A stretch of DNA of 64,000 nt, from contig NZ_NMUN01000004.1 in assembly GCF_002812725.1 (NCBI RefSeq), positions 992,001 to 1,056,000 on the forward strand. Direction: 5' to 3'. This stretch comes from Microbacterium sp. BR1 (GTDB lineage: Bacteria; Actinomycetota; Actinomycetes; Actinomycetales; Microbacteriaceae). Position numbers and translations under genes: made by a program. Positions 35,489 through 44,379 of the stretch are shown here, in pieces (position 1 is the stretch's first letter; each line of letters begins with the position of its first letter). The notes below the pieces were generated by a model that was not told where the DNA came from, made no database searches, and saw nothing but the letters and a program-made list of their open reading frames with translations.

Positions 35489-36658
35489 TCACGGCGTCGT
35501 CCATTCCAACTGCCTCGCCGCCCAGACGAGACCGTAGGGCATGATCGTCCGCGCCGTCGTCCAGTTGTGCGCGAGGCCCGGATACACCCGGAGCGTCGTC
35601 GTCTGACCCTGCGCCCGAAGCGCGTCGCGAATCTGCGTCGCCTCCGCGGTGGGCTCGCCATCGCCCTGCCCGAGGAAGATCTTCTGCGCGGTGGCACCGC
35701 CCCGCGAGGCGATGACGTCGAGCGGCGTGTTGCGTGCGCGGGCCGCCGGATCTGCAACCACGCCGGCCGTGTACGGCGTCGTGTACGGCATGATCGACAC
35801 GACCGCACCGAACAGGTCGGGGTGGTGCAGGCCGTACAGCAGCGAGGCGAGCCCTCCCGACGACATCCCCGCCACCACGCGGTGGTCCGCATCCGCGACC
35901 GTGCGGAAGTTCGTATCCGCCCACGTGACCACATCGTGGGTGACGAACGTCTCGAGCTGCGGACCGCCGGGCACGTCGAGTGGCTCGTCATCCAGACGCT
36001 CGGCTCCCGCGTTCAGATCCGGTGAGACCACGATGACCGGCGGGATGCTCCCGGCGGCGATCAGGGTGTCGAGCAGGTAGTCGATCCGTCCGCCGGCGAA
36101 CCAGTCGGCCGCGCTGCCCGGTGCCCCGTGCAGCACGTACAACACCGGGTAGCGTGCCGTGTTTCCCGGCTTGTCGTATCCCGGTGGGAGGTAGACCCAG
36201 GCGCCCGTGTCGGGGACCTTCGGCGTCGATGAGGGCACCGCGGCGAGGAACGGATATCCCCTGTCCTCGGTCGTGACCCGTTTGACCGCCGCCACCGCGG
36301 GCTCGCCCGACGGCGCGAGCACCGCGGTCTTCGGAAAATCCGTGGCGGGAGCGCGCACTTTGTCATCCACCCAGCGGGTCAAGGTCGCCACGGAGGGGAA
36401 GTACCCCACCCAGGCGTTCACGCCGAACGCGAGAGCGAACACGAGCACGACGGCACTCACCGTTCCCCATCCGCTGGCCACGAGGACGCGGCGCCGTCGG
36501 CTGCGTCCCCCCTTACGGCGGGCCGACCGCACGGCGAGCACGACGACGCCCGCGGCGAGGGCGAGGGCGATCGCTGCGGGCCACGGGGACGAAAGCAGGT
36601 CGGCGCCGGGATCCTGCAACAGCGTGGGGGGAACATCGATCGGGGCGTCCGGATCCAT
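35489..36658 (-). CDS. Membrane-anchored esterase D-like alpha/beta hydrolase
   Basis: A 389-residue protein with two N-terminal hydrophobic segments (about 22-42 and 62-85) and a long extracytoplasmic domain of the putative-esterase (Fes/mycolyltransferase-like) type. It shows YPVLYVLHGAPGSAADWF, nucleophile Ser in AGMSSGGLASLLYG, and late Asp and His in FLGQGDGEPT and PGLAHNWTTAR. GGAAGGAG precedes the ATG. The family includes enterobactin esterases and mycolyltransferases; in an organism without mycolic acids an envelope lipid or polysaccharide ester is more likely. Confidence 0.85.
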   Translation of the reverse strand: MDPDAPIDVPPTLLQDPGADLLSSPWPAAIALALAAGVVVLAVRSARRKGGRSRRRRVLVASGWGTVSAVVLVFALAFGVNAWVGYFPSVATLTRWVDDKVRAPATDFPKTAVLAPSGEPAVAAVKRVTTEDRGYPFLAAVPSSTPKVPDTGAWVYLPPGYDKPGNTARYPVLYVLHGAPGSAADWFAGGRIDYLLDTLIAAGSIPPVIVVSPDLNAGAERLDDEPLDVPGGPQLETFVTHDVVTWADTNFRTVADADHRVVAGMSSGGLASLLYGLHHPDLFGAVVSIMPYTTPYTAGVVADPAARARNTPLDVIASRGGATAQKIFLGQGDGEPTAEATQIRDALRAQGQTTTLRVYPGLAHNWTTARTIMPYGLVWAARQLEWTTP

Positions 36659-36851
36659 GGTGTCCGCTCCTTCCGCGTGGGCATTCTCGTGAACGAGATC
36701 CGTCCTGTCGGCCGGCGATCTGAGCGTACGAGATCGCCCGAGGGCGAACGGGTGAACGGCGAGAAGTCATATCCGGCTCTTATGCAGCGGACACATCATG
36801 AGTCCCCGGCGCACGCCTGAGCGGTGTCCGCCGGCAAGAGAGGAATGATCG

Positions 36852-39800
36852 ATGAGTGCACTGAAGGGTGAGGTCACCGACGAACGCGACACGGCGCCCG
36901 CCCGACACCGAGGTGCAGCCAACCCGCTGTCCGGCGTTCCGGTGTGGACGGGGCGAGTGTTGCAGGTCATCTCCGTGACGATGCTCATCATCGCCTTCTC
37001 CAACGTCGTCCTTCCGGACGGCGTGTACTTCGCCGCGTCGTATCTGGCCGTATTCGGCCTGAGCCCCGAGCCCTTCGTCTTCAACGCCGTGCTGCTCTTC
37101 ATCGTCGGAAGCGCCTCGAAGCGACGGCTGCGCGGAGCGATGCTCTTCCTGGTGGTGTTCGAGCTCCCCACCGTGCTGCTGCCGGTCGTGAATCTGATCA
37201 GCACGGGTGGGAACAGTCAGACATTCTGGGCCGACGGCGGCGCCATCGACCTTCTCGCGGCCGCCGTCGCCGCCGGTTTCATCACCCTCCTCATCGCGGC
37301 GCGCAGGGAGTATTCGGCGCAGCGCGAGCCCGCGTCCTATCTGCTCGCCCTGGGCGTCTTCGCCGCCGGCGTCGCGCTCGCTGTCGTGGTCGGCGGGGTC
37401 ATCTCGCAGTTCTCCTCCGATCGGCCGATAACGGCTTCGGATGCCTGGTGGTGGTCGCTGCACGCCGCCACCGGCATCTATCCCAGCGATTGGCTCCTCG
37501 ACGGGTCGTCGGACGGGCTCAGCACGGGCGTCGAACTGATCGTCACCTCGATCTCGGCGAGCGCGCTCGTGGTCGCGCTCGCGGTGCTCCTGCGCAGTGC
37601 GCGCCGACTGCGGCTCCTCACCGAGGCAGAAGAACTGGGGCTCCGCCGCATCCTGCGCGGGAGCCGCGGAGAGGACTCGCTGGCGTACTTCGCGACCAGG
37701 CGCGACAAGTCGGTCGTGTTCTCGGCCGACCGCACCGCCGCCGTGTCGTACCGGGTCGTGAACGGTATCGCTCTCGCCAGCGGCGACCCCCTCGGCCCGG
37801 AACGACAGTGGGACGAGGTGACCGCCGAGTGGCTCCGGGTCGTCCAGCGGTATGGCTGGCGACCCGCGGTGCTCGCTGCCACCGAGCGAGGCGCCGATCA
37901 CTACGCCCGGCACGGCATGCGCGGGGTCGTGCTCGGAGACGAGGCCCTGCTCCGCGTGGACAGCGCGCAGCGGGATGCGATACTCACGTCCCCGCAGATC
38001 GAGGCGACCCGGCGGCGGGCCCGGCGCGCGGGGTACACGGTGAAGATCCGGTACCAGCGCGACATCCACCCCGGTGCGCTCGCGCGGATCTCCGCTCTCG
38101 CCCAGCAGTGGCGCGGCGCCGAGAGCGAACGCGGCTTCTCGATGGCGCTCTCGCGCATCGGCGACCCCGCCGACCACGACAGCGTCATCGTCACCGCGCA
38201 CGACAGGCTGGGCGAGATCACCGGATTGCTGGTGTTCGTGCCGTGGAATCGCGACGGACTCTCCCTCGACGTGATGCGTCGCAGCCCGGATGCCATCAAC
38301 GGGGTCACGGAACTCCTCGTGGCTTCGCTGGTCACCGAGGCCGAGCGCCTCGGCGTGCGCCGGATCTCGCTGAACTTCGCCGTCTTCCGTGACGTTCTCG
38401 TGCGGGGGGCGCGGGTCGGCGCCGGGCCCCTCCTGCGGGCGAAGCGGAGGGTGCTGCTGATCCTGTCGAAGCACTGGCAGCTCGAGTCGCTCCGCAAGGC
38501 CAACGAGAAGTACGTGCCGGAATGGCGACCGCGCTTCCTGATGTGGTCTCGACTCGCACCCTTCAGCACGGTGATGTTCGCCGTGGCCCGCGCCGAGGGT
38601 TTCGCCGGATCTCCCCGGCGTGACGCGAGCGGATCCGGGCAGCCCCGGAGCGCCGCCTTCCTGGACGCGCTCGAGACGGAGCTGTCCCAACCGGACGGCA
38701 CGGATGCCTCGGCTCCCCCGGTGAGTCCGCGGGCGGCCTCCGTCCTCGCGATCCGGGCGAACGGCGAAGACCCGTATCCGGCCTCGGTGCCGCGCACGCA
38801 CGCGATCGCCGACGTGCGCGCCCTGACGTCGGGGCGAGCCTCGATAGCCGGACGCCTCGTCGCGCGGCGTAGGCACGGGGGGATCACGTTCCTCGACCTC
38901 GTCGAGGACCACACACCCTTTCAGATCATCGCGACCGCCGACGGAACCGCCGACTACCGCGCTCTCGTGCGCGTCTCGCTGGGCGACATCATCTCGGTGA
39001 CCGGTGAGGTCGCGCGCAGCACGTCGGGCGAGCCCAGCCTGCTCGCCGAATCCTGGTGCATCGCCGCGAAATCCCTGCGGCAGCCGCCGAACCGTCGCCG
39101 TGGGCTGAAAGACCCCGAGGCCCAGGTTCGCCAGCGGCACGTCCACCTCGCGACCTCCGGCGCGGCGACGGCACTTCTGCGCGCGCGCTCACGGGCCGTT
39201 CGGGCGCTCCGAGACCGTCTGCTCGCCGAGGGATACCTCGAGGTCGAGACCCCGATCCTGCAGCGCACGCACGGTGGAGCCAATGCGCGCCCCTTCCGCA
39301 CCCACATCAATGCCTACCACCGCGATCTGTCGCTGCGGATCGCGCCCGAGCTGGCACTGAAGAAGCTGATCGTGGCCGGACTGCCCCGGGTCTTCGAGAT
39401 CGGCCGCAACTTCCGAAACGAGGGAGTCGACAGCACGCACAATCCCGAGTTCACCGCGATGGAGGCATATCGCGCCTTCGCCGACTACACCGACATGCGG
39501 GTGCTCGCCGAAGGCGTCATCAAAGACATGGCGAGCGCCGTGTCGGGGACCCCGACCTTCGTGAACGCCGACGGCGACCGCATCGACGTCTCGGCGCCCT
39601 GGCGTGTCGTCTCGGTGTGCGAGGCGCTGACGGAGCGGATCGGGCTGCCGATCTCGATCGGTCTGGGCGTTGCGACGCTGCAGGACCTCTGCGGCGCCTA
39701 CGGCATCGGCGTCGGCCGCGACGACACCGCGGGCATGCTGATCGAGCGTCTGTACGAAGAACTGATCGAAGCCGAAACGACGCTCCCGACCTTCTACACC

Positions 39801-40133
39801 GACTTTCCCTCCGACACCTCACCGCTGGCGCGTCCCCACCGCCGGATCGACGGGCTGTCCGAGCGCTGGGACCTCGTCGTGTTCGGGATGGAACTCGGCA
39901 CCGCCTACTCGGAGCTGACCGACCCGCTCGAGCAGCGTCGCGGCTTGACCGCTCAGTCGCTGAAGGCAGCACGCGGTGACGCCGAAGCCATGCAGCTCGA
40001 CGAGGACTTCCTCGCGGCTCTCGAGTTCGGCATGCCTCCGACGGGCGGTCTCGGCCTCGGCGTCGACCGGATCGTGATGGCCGTCACCGGCGCGACGATC
40101 CGGCAGACACTCGCCTTCCCGTTCGTTCGATGA
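36852..40133 (+). CDS. lysX: Bifunctional lysylphosphatidylglycerol synthase / lysyl-tRNA synthetase LysX
   Basis: A 1093-residue fusion. Residues 30-270 hold about six membrane helices, 275-600 the MprF-type DUF2156 GNAT transferase (SFSADRTAAVSYRVV-like block, ALASGDPLGPE, LVFVPWNRDGLSLDVMRRSPD), and 640-1093 a lysyl-tRNA synthetase: OB-fold, motif 2 in FRNEGVDSTHNPEFTAMEAY and motif 3 GLGLGVDRIVM. It charges tRNA-Lys and moves lysine to phosphatidylglycerol, which makes the membrane less anionic and resistant to cationic peptides. M. tuberculosis LysX has the same order. GAGAGGA precedes the ATG. Its last 50 bases overlap the next gene on the other strand. Confidence 0.92.
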   Translation: MSALKGEVTDERDTAPARHRGAANPLSGVPVWTGRVLQVISVTMLIIAFSNVVLPDGVYFAASYLAVFGLSPEPFVFNAVLLFIVGSASKRRLRGAMLFLVVFELPTVLLPVVNLISTGGNSQTFWADGGAIDLLAAAVAAGFITLLIAARREYSAQREPASYLLALGVFAAGVALAVVVGGVISQFSSDRPITASDAWWWSLHAATGIYPSDWLLDGSSDGLSTGVELIVTSISASALVVALAVLLRSARRLRLLTEAEELGLRRILRGSRGEDSLAYFATRRDKSVVFSADRTAAVSYRVVNGIALASGDPLGPERQWDEVTAEWLRVVQRYGWRPAVLAATERGADHYARHGMRGVVLGDEALLRVDSAQRDAILTSPQIEATRRRARRAGYTVKIRYQRDIHPGALARISALAQQWRGAESERGFSMALSRIGDPADHDSVIVTAHDRLGEITGLLVFVPWNRDGLSLDVMRRSPDAINGVTELLVASLVTEAERLGVRRISLNFAVFRDVLVRGARVGAGPLLRAKRRVLLILSKHWQLESLRKANEKYVPEWRPRFLMWSRLAPFSTVMFAVARAEGFAGSPRRDASGSGQPRSAAFLDALETELSQPDGTDASAPPVSPRAASVLAIRANGEDPYPASVPRTHAIADVRALTSGRASIAGRLVARRRHGGITFLDLVEDHTPFQIIATADGTADYRALVRVSLGDIISVTGEVARSTSGEPSLLAESWCIAAKSLRQPPNRRRGLKDPEAQVRQRHVHLATSGAATALLRARSRAVRALRDRLLAEGYLEVETPILQRTHGGANARPFRTHINAYHRDLSLRIAPELALKKLIVAGLPRVFEIGRNFRNEGVDSTHNPEFTAMEAYRAFADYTDMRVLAEGVIKDMASAVSGTPTFVNADGDRIDVSAPWRVVSVCEALTERIGLPISIGLGVATLQDLCGAYGIGVGRDDTAGMLIERLYEELIEAETTLPTFYTDFPSDTSPLARPHRRIDGLSERWDLVVFGMELGTAYSELTDPLEQRRGLTAQSLKAARGDAEAMQLDEDFLAALEFGMPPTGGLGLGVDRIVMAVTGATIRQTLAFPFVR

Positions 40134-41304
40134 AGGCACTCGCCCAGCCGAGGACCCATTCGAGGGGGCCACGGGTGAATCGCCGCGACCACAGCCACGA
40201 CAGCAGCAGGAGCCCGGCGCTGAACGCCGCGAGCGTGAAGACGCTCTGTGCCCCGCGGAACGAGTGCCCGGTGGCGGCGGTGATGAGGGCCATGGCCACG
40301 ATGTGAGCCGCGTACACCGACAGCACCATGGCGCCGAGAGGGGCGATCACCGTGATCGCAACACCGACCGCCCGCCGCGCCCGGCCCGATGCGCCGTCCG
40401 CCCAGCGCGCCGCGTTGCCGAGCCAGAGCAGCAGGGACAGAAGGAGGGCGCACACGCCGAGGCATCCGATCACGTCCGCCCAACTGCCCGAATGGGGAGC
40501 CGGAACCACCAGCCACAGCCAGGTGCCCGTGTCGGTGACGCCGCTTTCGTCGAAGAAGATGCGAGCGAACTGCTGCCGCGCATCCCTTCCGTCCGTGAGC
40601 GTGAGGCCGTCCATGATGCGCGCGGTGACACCGTTCGCGAGAAGGATCGACGACAGGATGTATCCGACAGCGATCAGCGCGGCTCCCGCGATCGCGAGCC
40701 GCAGCCGGACGCGCGCCGAAGCGAGATCCATCCGCCCGACGGCGAGCCCGGCCAGAACGAAAGGCATCCAGGTCAGGGCCGGGTAGTCACCGGCGACGAG
40801 AGCGTTCCAGAGCGGGTTGCCGGGAAGGTCGATGGCCCGCCGCGCGAGGAACGACACGAGCGGCCCGGCCACCGCCCACACCGCCGCGACGACGAGGAGT
40901 GTGCGGACCCCGAGTTGTCGGAACGGAAGCGTCAGGAGGAACCACACCGAGAACGAGACGAGGATCACCACGACGGGGGTGCCCAGGAGCGTGAGGGCGA
41001 GGCCGCAGAGCGCGAGCAGCGCCGCACGGATGATGGTCGGGACGACCGCGGGCTGCACGTCGTCGGCCCCACGGCTCCTGCCGAGGTTCAGGGACAGACC
41101 GGCGGCGAAGGCGAACATCGCCGGCATCCGGGAGTGGAAGAGCTCCCACTCCGGGTGGACGATGCCGAAACCATCGCCCGCGGTCCAGGCGGCGGGACCG
41201 ACGTGGGCGACGAGCATGCCGAACACGGCGACGGCGCGGAACAGGTCCAGCCCGAGCAGACGTGCCCGCGGCCGCGGGTCGGGCGCTGTCATCGGCGCGC
41301 TCAT
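40084..41304 (-). CDS. DUF1624-like polytopic membrane acetyltransferase
   Basis: A 406-residue membrane protein with about ten helices. It opens with RLLGLDLFRAVAVFGMLVAHVGPAAW, the motif of heparan-alpha-glucosaminide N-acetyltransferase-like (DUF1624/DUF418) proteins, in which a His on the first helix accepts the acetyl group. Such proteins add acyl groups to extracytoplasmic sugars. Start at 41304 overlaps the stop of the upstream DUF998-like gene (ATGA). A paralog lies at 44.4 kb, so the two flank the glycosyltransferase pair. The 3' end overlaps lysX by 50 bases. Confidence 0.8.
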   Translation of the reverse strand: MSAPMTAPDPRPRARLLGLDLFRAVAVFGMLVAHVGPAAWTAGDGFGIVHPEWELFHSRMPAMFAFAAGLSLNLGRSRGADDVQPAVVPTIIRAALLALCGLALTLLGTPVVVILVSFSVWFLLTLPFRQLGVRTLLVVAAVWAVAGPLVSFLARRAIDLPGNPLWNALVAGDYPALTWMPFVLAGLAVGRMDLASARVRLRLAIAGAALIAVGYILSSILLANGVTARIMDGLTLTDGRDARQQFARIFFDESGVTDTGTWLWLVVPAPHSGSWADVIGCLGVCALLLSLLLWLGNAARWADGASGRARRAVGVAITVIAPLGAMVLSVYAAHIVAMALITAATGHSFRGAQSVFTLAAFSAGLLLLSWLWSRRFTRGPLEWVLGWASAFIERTGRRVSAGSSRR

Positions 41305-42023
41305 CGGGTGCTCGTGGCGTTCGTGCGCACCGCGGGGGCGGATTCGGAGCGACGCCGCCCGGCGATGACGGCGTACGCGCACAGATACGTGCTCACGAGC
41401 AGCACCTGCGCCCGCTGCACCAGGCCGCCCCCGTCGACGAGTCGGCCGTCCCCCGTGCTCACCAGTGCGAGGACCGAGACGATCAGCGTCACGGCGGCCA
41501 GCAGCCCGACGACGCCGACGAGCAGACGACGCTCGAGGGGACGGGTTCGCGGTTCGCCCCGCAGCGCCGAAACCGACAGAAGAACGGCAGAGACGAGGAC
41601 CGCCGCGAGTGCGCCCGCGCTGCTCACCGTGTGGATCTGATGCCCGAGACCGAGGGCGTTCGCCGCGTCCGCCCGGGCGCACTCGAGACTGGCCGAGCTC
41701 GCGCAGGCCATGGGCGATGACGCATCCACGATCGTCAGGAACGCGAACGCGGCGAGCGCGAACTCCGCGCCCCGCGCGAGACCGACGGGGCGCGGGCGTC
41801 GGGCCACCCCGGCGAGGGCGGCGAGGATCAGCAGGCCCGTCGTGATGTCGAGCGAACGGAACAACCACCCGCTCGGCCTGTCGGCCGCGGCGAGTTCCGA
41901 GAGGTAGGAGCGCGACGCGTCGAGCGGGAAGCCCGCGACCGCCTCCCACGGCAAGCCCGAATAGGTGACTGCCGCGATGACGAGCAACACCCGCATCGCT
42001 GTTTCTCGCCGGTCCGCACGCAT
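41301..42023 (-). CDS. DUF998-like membrane protein
   Basis: A 240-residue protein with about six to seven helices. The early PLDASRSYLSELAAADRPSGWLFR segment, with YLSELA after the first helix, is typical of DUF998. I choose ATG 42023 because a TACCGT box lies six bases upstream, a leaderless pattern; there is no Shine-Dalgarno there. A later ATG at 41996 with GGCGAG upstream is the alternative. Function of the family is unknown. Divergent from the glycosyltransferase gene, with paired 11-bp repeats between them. Confidence 0.75.
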   Translation of the reverse strand: MRADRRETAMRVLLVIAAVTYSGLPWEAVAGFPLDASRSYLSELAAADRPSGWLFRSLDITTGLLILAALAGVARRPRPVGLARGAEFALAAFAFLTIVDASSPMACASSASLECARADAANALGLGHQIHTVSSAGALAAVLVSAVLLSVSALRGEPRTRPLERRLLVGVVGLLAAVTLIVSVLALVSTGDGRLVDGGGLVQRAQVLLVSTYLCAYAVIAGRRRSESAPAVRTNATSTR

Positions 42024-42039
42024 GCGCACACGGTAGGGA

Positions 42040-42061
42040 GCAACCGTAAGACGCACCTAAG
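42040..42061 (-). promoter_or_regulatory. Pair of 11-bp direct repeats, minus side of divergent promoter
   Basis: On the minus strand CTTAGGTGCGT is followed directly by CTTACGGTTGC. The pair lies just upstream of the TACCGT box of the DUF998-like gene. It mirrors the pair on the other strand at 42069-42090. The 11-base register is the one used by OmpR/PhoP-type regulators. Confidence 0.55.
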
Positions 42062-42068
42062 CGAGGTG

Positions 42069-42090
42069 CTTACGTTGCGCTTACGTTCGG
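42069..42090 (+). promoter_or_regulatory. Pair of 11-bp direct repeats, plus side of divergent promoter
   Basis: CTTACGTTGCG followed directly by CTTACGTTCGG, covering the expected -35 zone of the TAGCGT box at 42095-42100, which itself is seven bases before the GTG of the glycosyltransferase. This looks like an activator site for an OmpR-type response regulator. Confidence 0.6.
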
Positions 42091-42107
42091 TTCCTAGCGT
42101 CGCTCCC

Positions 42108-43625
42108 GTGACGACGACAATCGACCCGCCCCGCGCCGCGGCGCCAGGTCTTCCCGCGCCCACGCGACACGCCGCCCTCGCCCCCGTCATGGTGGGGCTC
42201 GGTGCAGCCCTGGTATCGGCGGTCGCCATCGGGGTGCCCTCGATGTGGGGCGATGAGGCAGCCAGCGTGATGTCGGCGCGACGACCGTGGGATTCGCTGT
42301 GGGCGATGAGCGCGAACGTCGACGCGGTCCACGTCGTGTACTACGCGATGCTGCACGTGTGGGTCGACGTGTTCGGCGCATCCTCCTTCTCCGTCCGCCT
42401 GCCGAGCGCGCTCGCCATCGGTGCGACCGCCGCGGGGGTCTTCACGCTGTGCCGTTTCTTCGTCGGCGGGCGGATCGCGCTGCTGGCGAGCATCGTGCCC
42501 CTTCTCGTGCCGCGCATCGTCTTCATGTCCGGAGAGGCGCGCTCCGCCGCGCTGTCCGCTGCTCTCGTGACGTGGCTCACGGTGCTGCTGGTGCACCTCG
42601 TGCGCACCCGAGGGACTCGCGCGGGCTGGTGGGTGCTGTACGCCGGGCTGCTCGCCATCAGCGTGCACGTGTTCTTGTACACCGCGCTGATCGCGGCCGC
42701 GCATCTGCTGACCCTCGTCGTGATGCGCGCGCCCCGCGAGATCTGGTGGCGCTGGGCGGTGGCCTCGGTCGCGGCGGGAATCGCCTGTCTGCCGTTCGCG
42801 ATGCTGGCGACGAGCCAGCACGGTCAGATCGCATTCCTCGCGCGCCGGGACGTCATGGACCCGGACATGCTCTTCGTGAAGCAGTGGTTCGGTTCACTGC
42901 CGATCGCCCTCTTCTGCTGGGCCGCCATCGTGTTCGCGATCGCGTGGGCGGTGCGTTCGTGGCGACGTCGCCCGCAGCGTGAGGATGAGGCCGGAACCCG
43001 TCTGCTGGTCTGGATCTCGGTGCTGTGGCTGCTCGTGCCGATGGCGGCGTTGCTGCTCGCGAACATCGTGACCGGGCCGCTGTACACGGGACGATATCTG
43101 TCGTTCAGCGCTCCGGCCGCGGGCATCCTGATCGCCCTCGCCCTCGCGCAGCTGTGGCCCCGCCGGGCGGCGATCGTCGCCGGTGCCCTGGCGCTCGTCC
43201 TGGCGGTACCGTTCGCGATCTCACAGCGCACCGAGAACGCCAAGTTCGGCAGCGACTGGGCGCAGGTGTCGGAGTACGTGGGGGCGCACAGCCGGCCGGG
43301 CGACGGGGTGGTCTTCGACGACGGCGTGCGCCCCTCGCGCAAACCCCGCCTCGCCCTGCACCTGTACCCCGAGGGCTTCCGCGATACGGCCGACCTCGGG
43401 CTGGTGCGCTCCTACGACACGACGGACGGCCTGTGGGACACGGTGAAGCCGCTCGCAGAGCTCCCGGGCGTCCTGGACGACCACCAGCGCGTATGGGTCG
43501 TCGCCCGATCCCAGGACGGCACGAGCGACGACGAACGCACACTTCAGCAGGCGGGCTACCGACTCACCGACACCCGGTGGCTGGCACGCGACGTCATCCT
43601 CCTCTACACGAAAGGCACACCATGA
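42108..43625 (+). CDS. GT-C-type membrane glycosyltransferase (PMT/GT39-like)
   Basis: A 505-residue protein with about eleven helices and a soluble C-terminal domain. The first extracytoplasmic loop has WGDEAASVMSARRPWDSLW with the catalytic-type DE pair, and HVVYYAMLHVWVDVFGASSFSVRLPS is the conserved second loop of polyprenyl-phosphate-dependent mannosyltransferases. It would transfer a sugar from polyprenyl-phosphate-sugar outside the membrane. The start is GTG at 42108, leaderless. The next gene, which makes the lipid-linked sugar donor, overlaps by four bases. Confidence 0.85.
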   Translation: MTTTIDPPRAAAPGLPAPTRHAALAPVMVGLGAALVSAVAIGVPSMWGDEAASVMSARRPWDSLWAMSANVDAVHVVYYAMLHVWVDVFGASSFSVRLPSALAIGATAAGVFTLCRFFVGGRIALLASIVPLLVPRIVFMSGEARSAALSAALVTWLTVLLVHLVRTRGTRAGWWVLYAGLLAISVHVFLYTALIAAAHLLTLVVMRAPREIWWRWAVASVAAGIACLPFAMLATSQHGQIAFLARRDVMDPDMLFVKQWFGSLPIALFCWAAIVFAIAWAVRSWRRRPQREDEAGTRLLVWISVLWLLVPMAALLLANIVTGPLYTGRYLSFSAPAAGILIALALAQLWPRRAAIVAGALALVLAVPFAISQRTENAKFGSDWAQVSEYVGAHSRPGDGVVFDDGVRPSRKPRLALHLYPEGFRDTADLGLVRSYDTTDGLWDTVKPLAELPGVLDDHQRVWVVARSQDGTSDDERTLQQAGYRLTDTRWLARDVILLYTKGTP

Positions 43626-44374
43626 GAACGCTCGTCATCGTCCCCACGTTCAACGAGGCGGCGAACATCCTCCACACCCTCGACGAGATCACCCTCTACC
43701 TGCCGTCGACCGATGTGCTCGTCGTCGACGACTCCTCCCCCGATGGCACGAGCAAGCTGGTTGCCGCCCGCGCGCTCGACGATCCGCGAATCGCCCTGCT
43801 GTCCCGCGGTGAGAAGGGCGGACTCGGAGGCGCCTACCGGGCGGGCTTCGACTACGCACGGGCACACGGGTACGCCGTCGTCATCGAGATGGACGCCGAC
43901 GGATCGCACCCCGCTCAGCGCCTCCCGGCGCTGGTCGAGACGCTCTCGACCGCCGACCTCGTGATCGGCAGCCGATGGATGCGCGGGGGAAGCGTCGTCG
44001 GCTGGGCGCTGCACCGACGTGTGCTCTCGCGGATGGCGAGCGTATACGTGCGGGTGATGCTCGGCACGTCCGTCCGCGATGCCACCAGCGGCTTCCGCGC
44101 ATTCCGCATCGAAACCCTGCGGACGATCGAGGCATCCTCCACGACGTCGGACGGATACAGCTTTCAGATCGAGACGCTCCATCGCGCACACCGCTGCGGG
44201 CTGACCGTCACCGAGGTGCCGATCGCATTCGCAGAGCGTGCGTACGGCCACTCGAAGATGACCGGGGGCATCATCCTCGAAGCGCTCACGCGCGTCGCCC
44301 GGTGGCGTCGCCACCCGTTCGTCCCGGGCACGCAGCCTCTGGCCGGTGCGACCTCGCTGATCGCGACGGTCTGA
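43622..44374 (+). CDS. Polyprenol/dolichol-phosphate mannosyltransferase (GT2)
   Basis: A 250-residue GT2 enzyme of the DPM1/Ppm1 type: LVIVPTFNEAANI at the start, VLVVDDSSPDGT (first metal motif), VIEMDADGSHPAQRLP (DxD-type) and SRWMRGGSV, then the SGFRAF segment and the late FAERAYGHSKM motif. It makes polyprenyl-phosphate-mannose from GDP-mannose at the inner face of the membrane. ATGA overlap with the GT-C gene indicates that the product feeds that enzyme. No membrane segment, as in the single-domain type. Confidence 0.92.
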   Translation: MRTLVIVPTFNEAANILHTLDEITLYLPSTDVLVVDDSSPDGTSKLVAARALDDPRIALLSRGEKGGLGGAYRAGFDYARAHGYAVVIEMDADGSHPAQRLPALVETLSTADLVIGSRWMRGGSVVGWALHRRVLSRMASVYVRVMLGTSVRDATSGFRAFRIETLRTIEASSTTSDGYSFQIETLHRAHRCGLTVTEVPIAFAERAYGHSKMTGGIILEALTRVARWRRHPFVPGTQPLAGATSLIATV

Positions 44375-44379
44375 CGCGG

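Noticed and set aside
36780..39146. A 788-codon open frame on the minus strand opposite lysX
   Set aside because: It is the antisense shadow of a well-supported gene in very GC-rich DNA; the product is Arg/Gly/Glu-rich with no domain.
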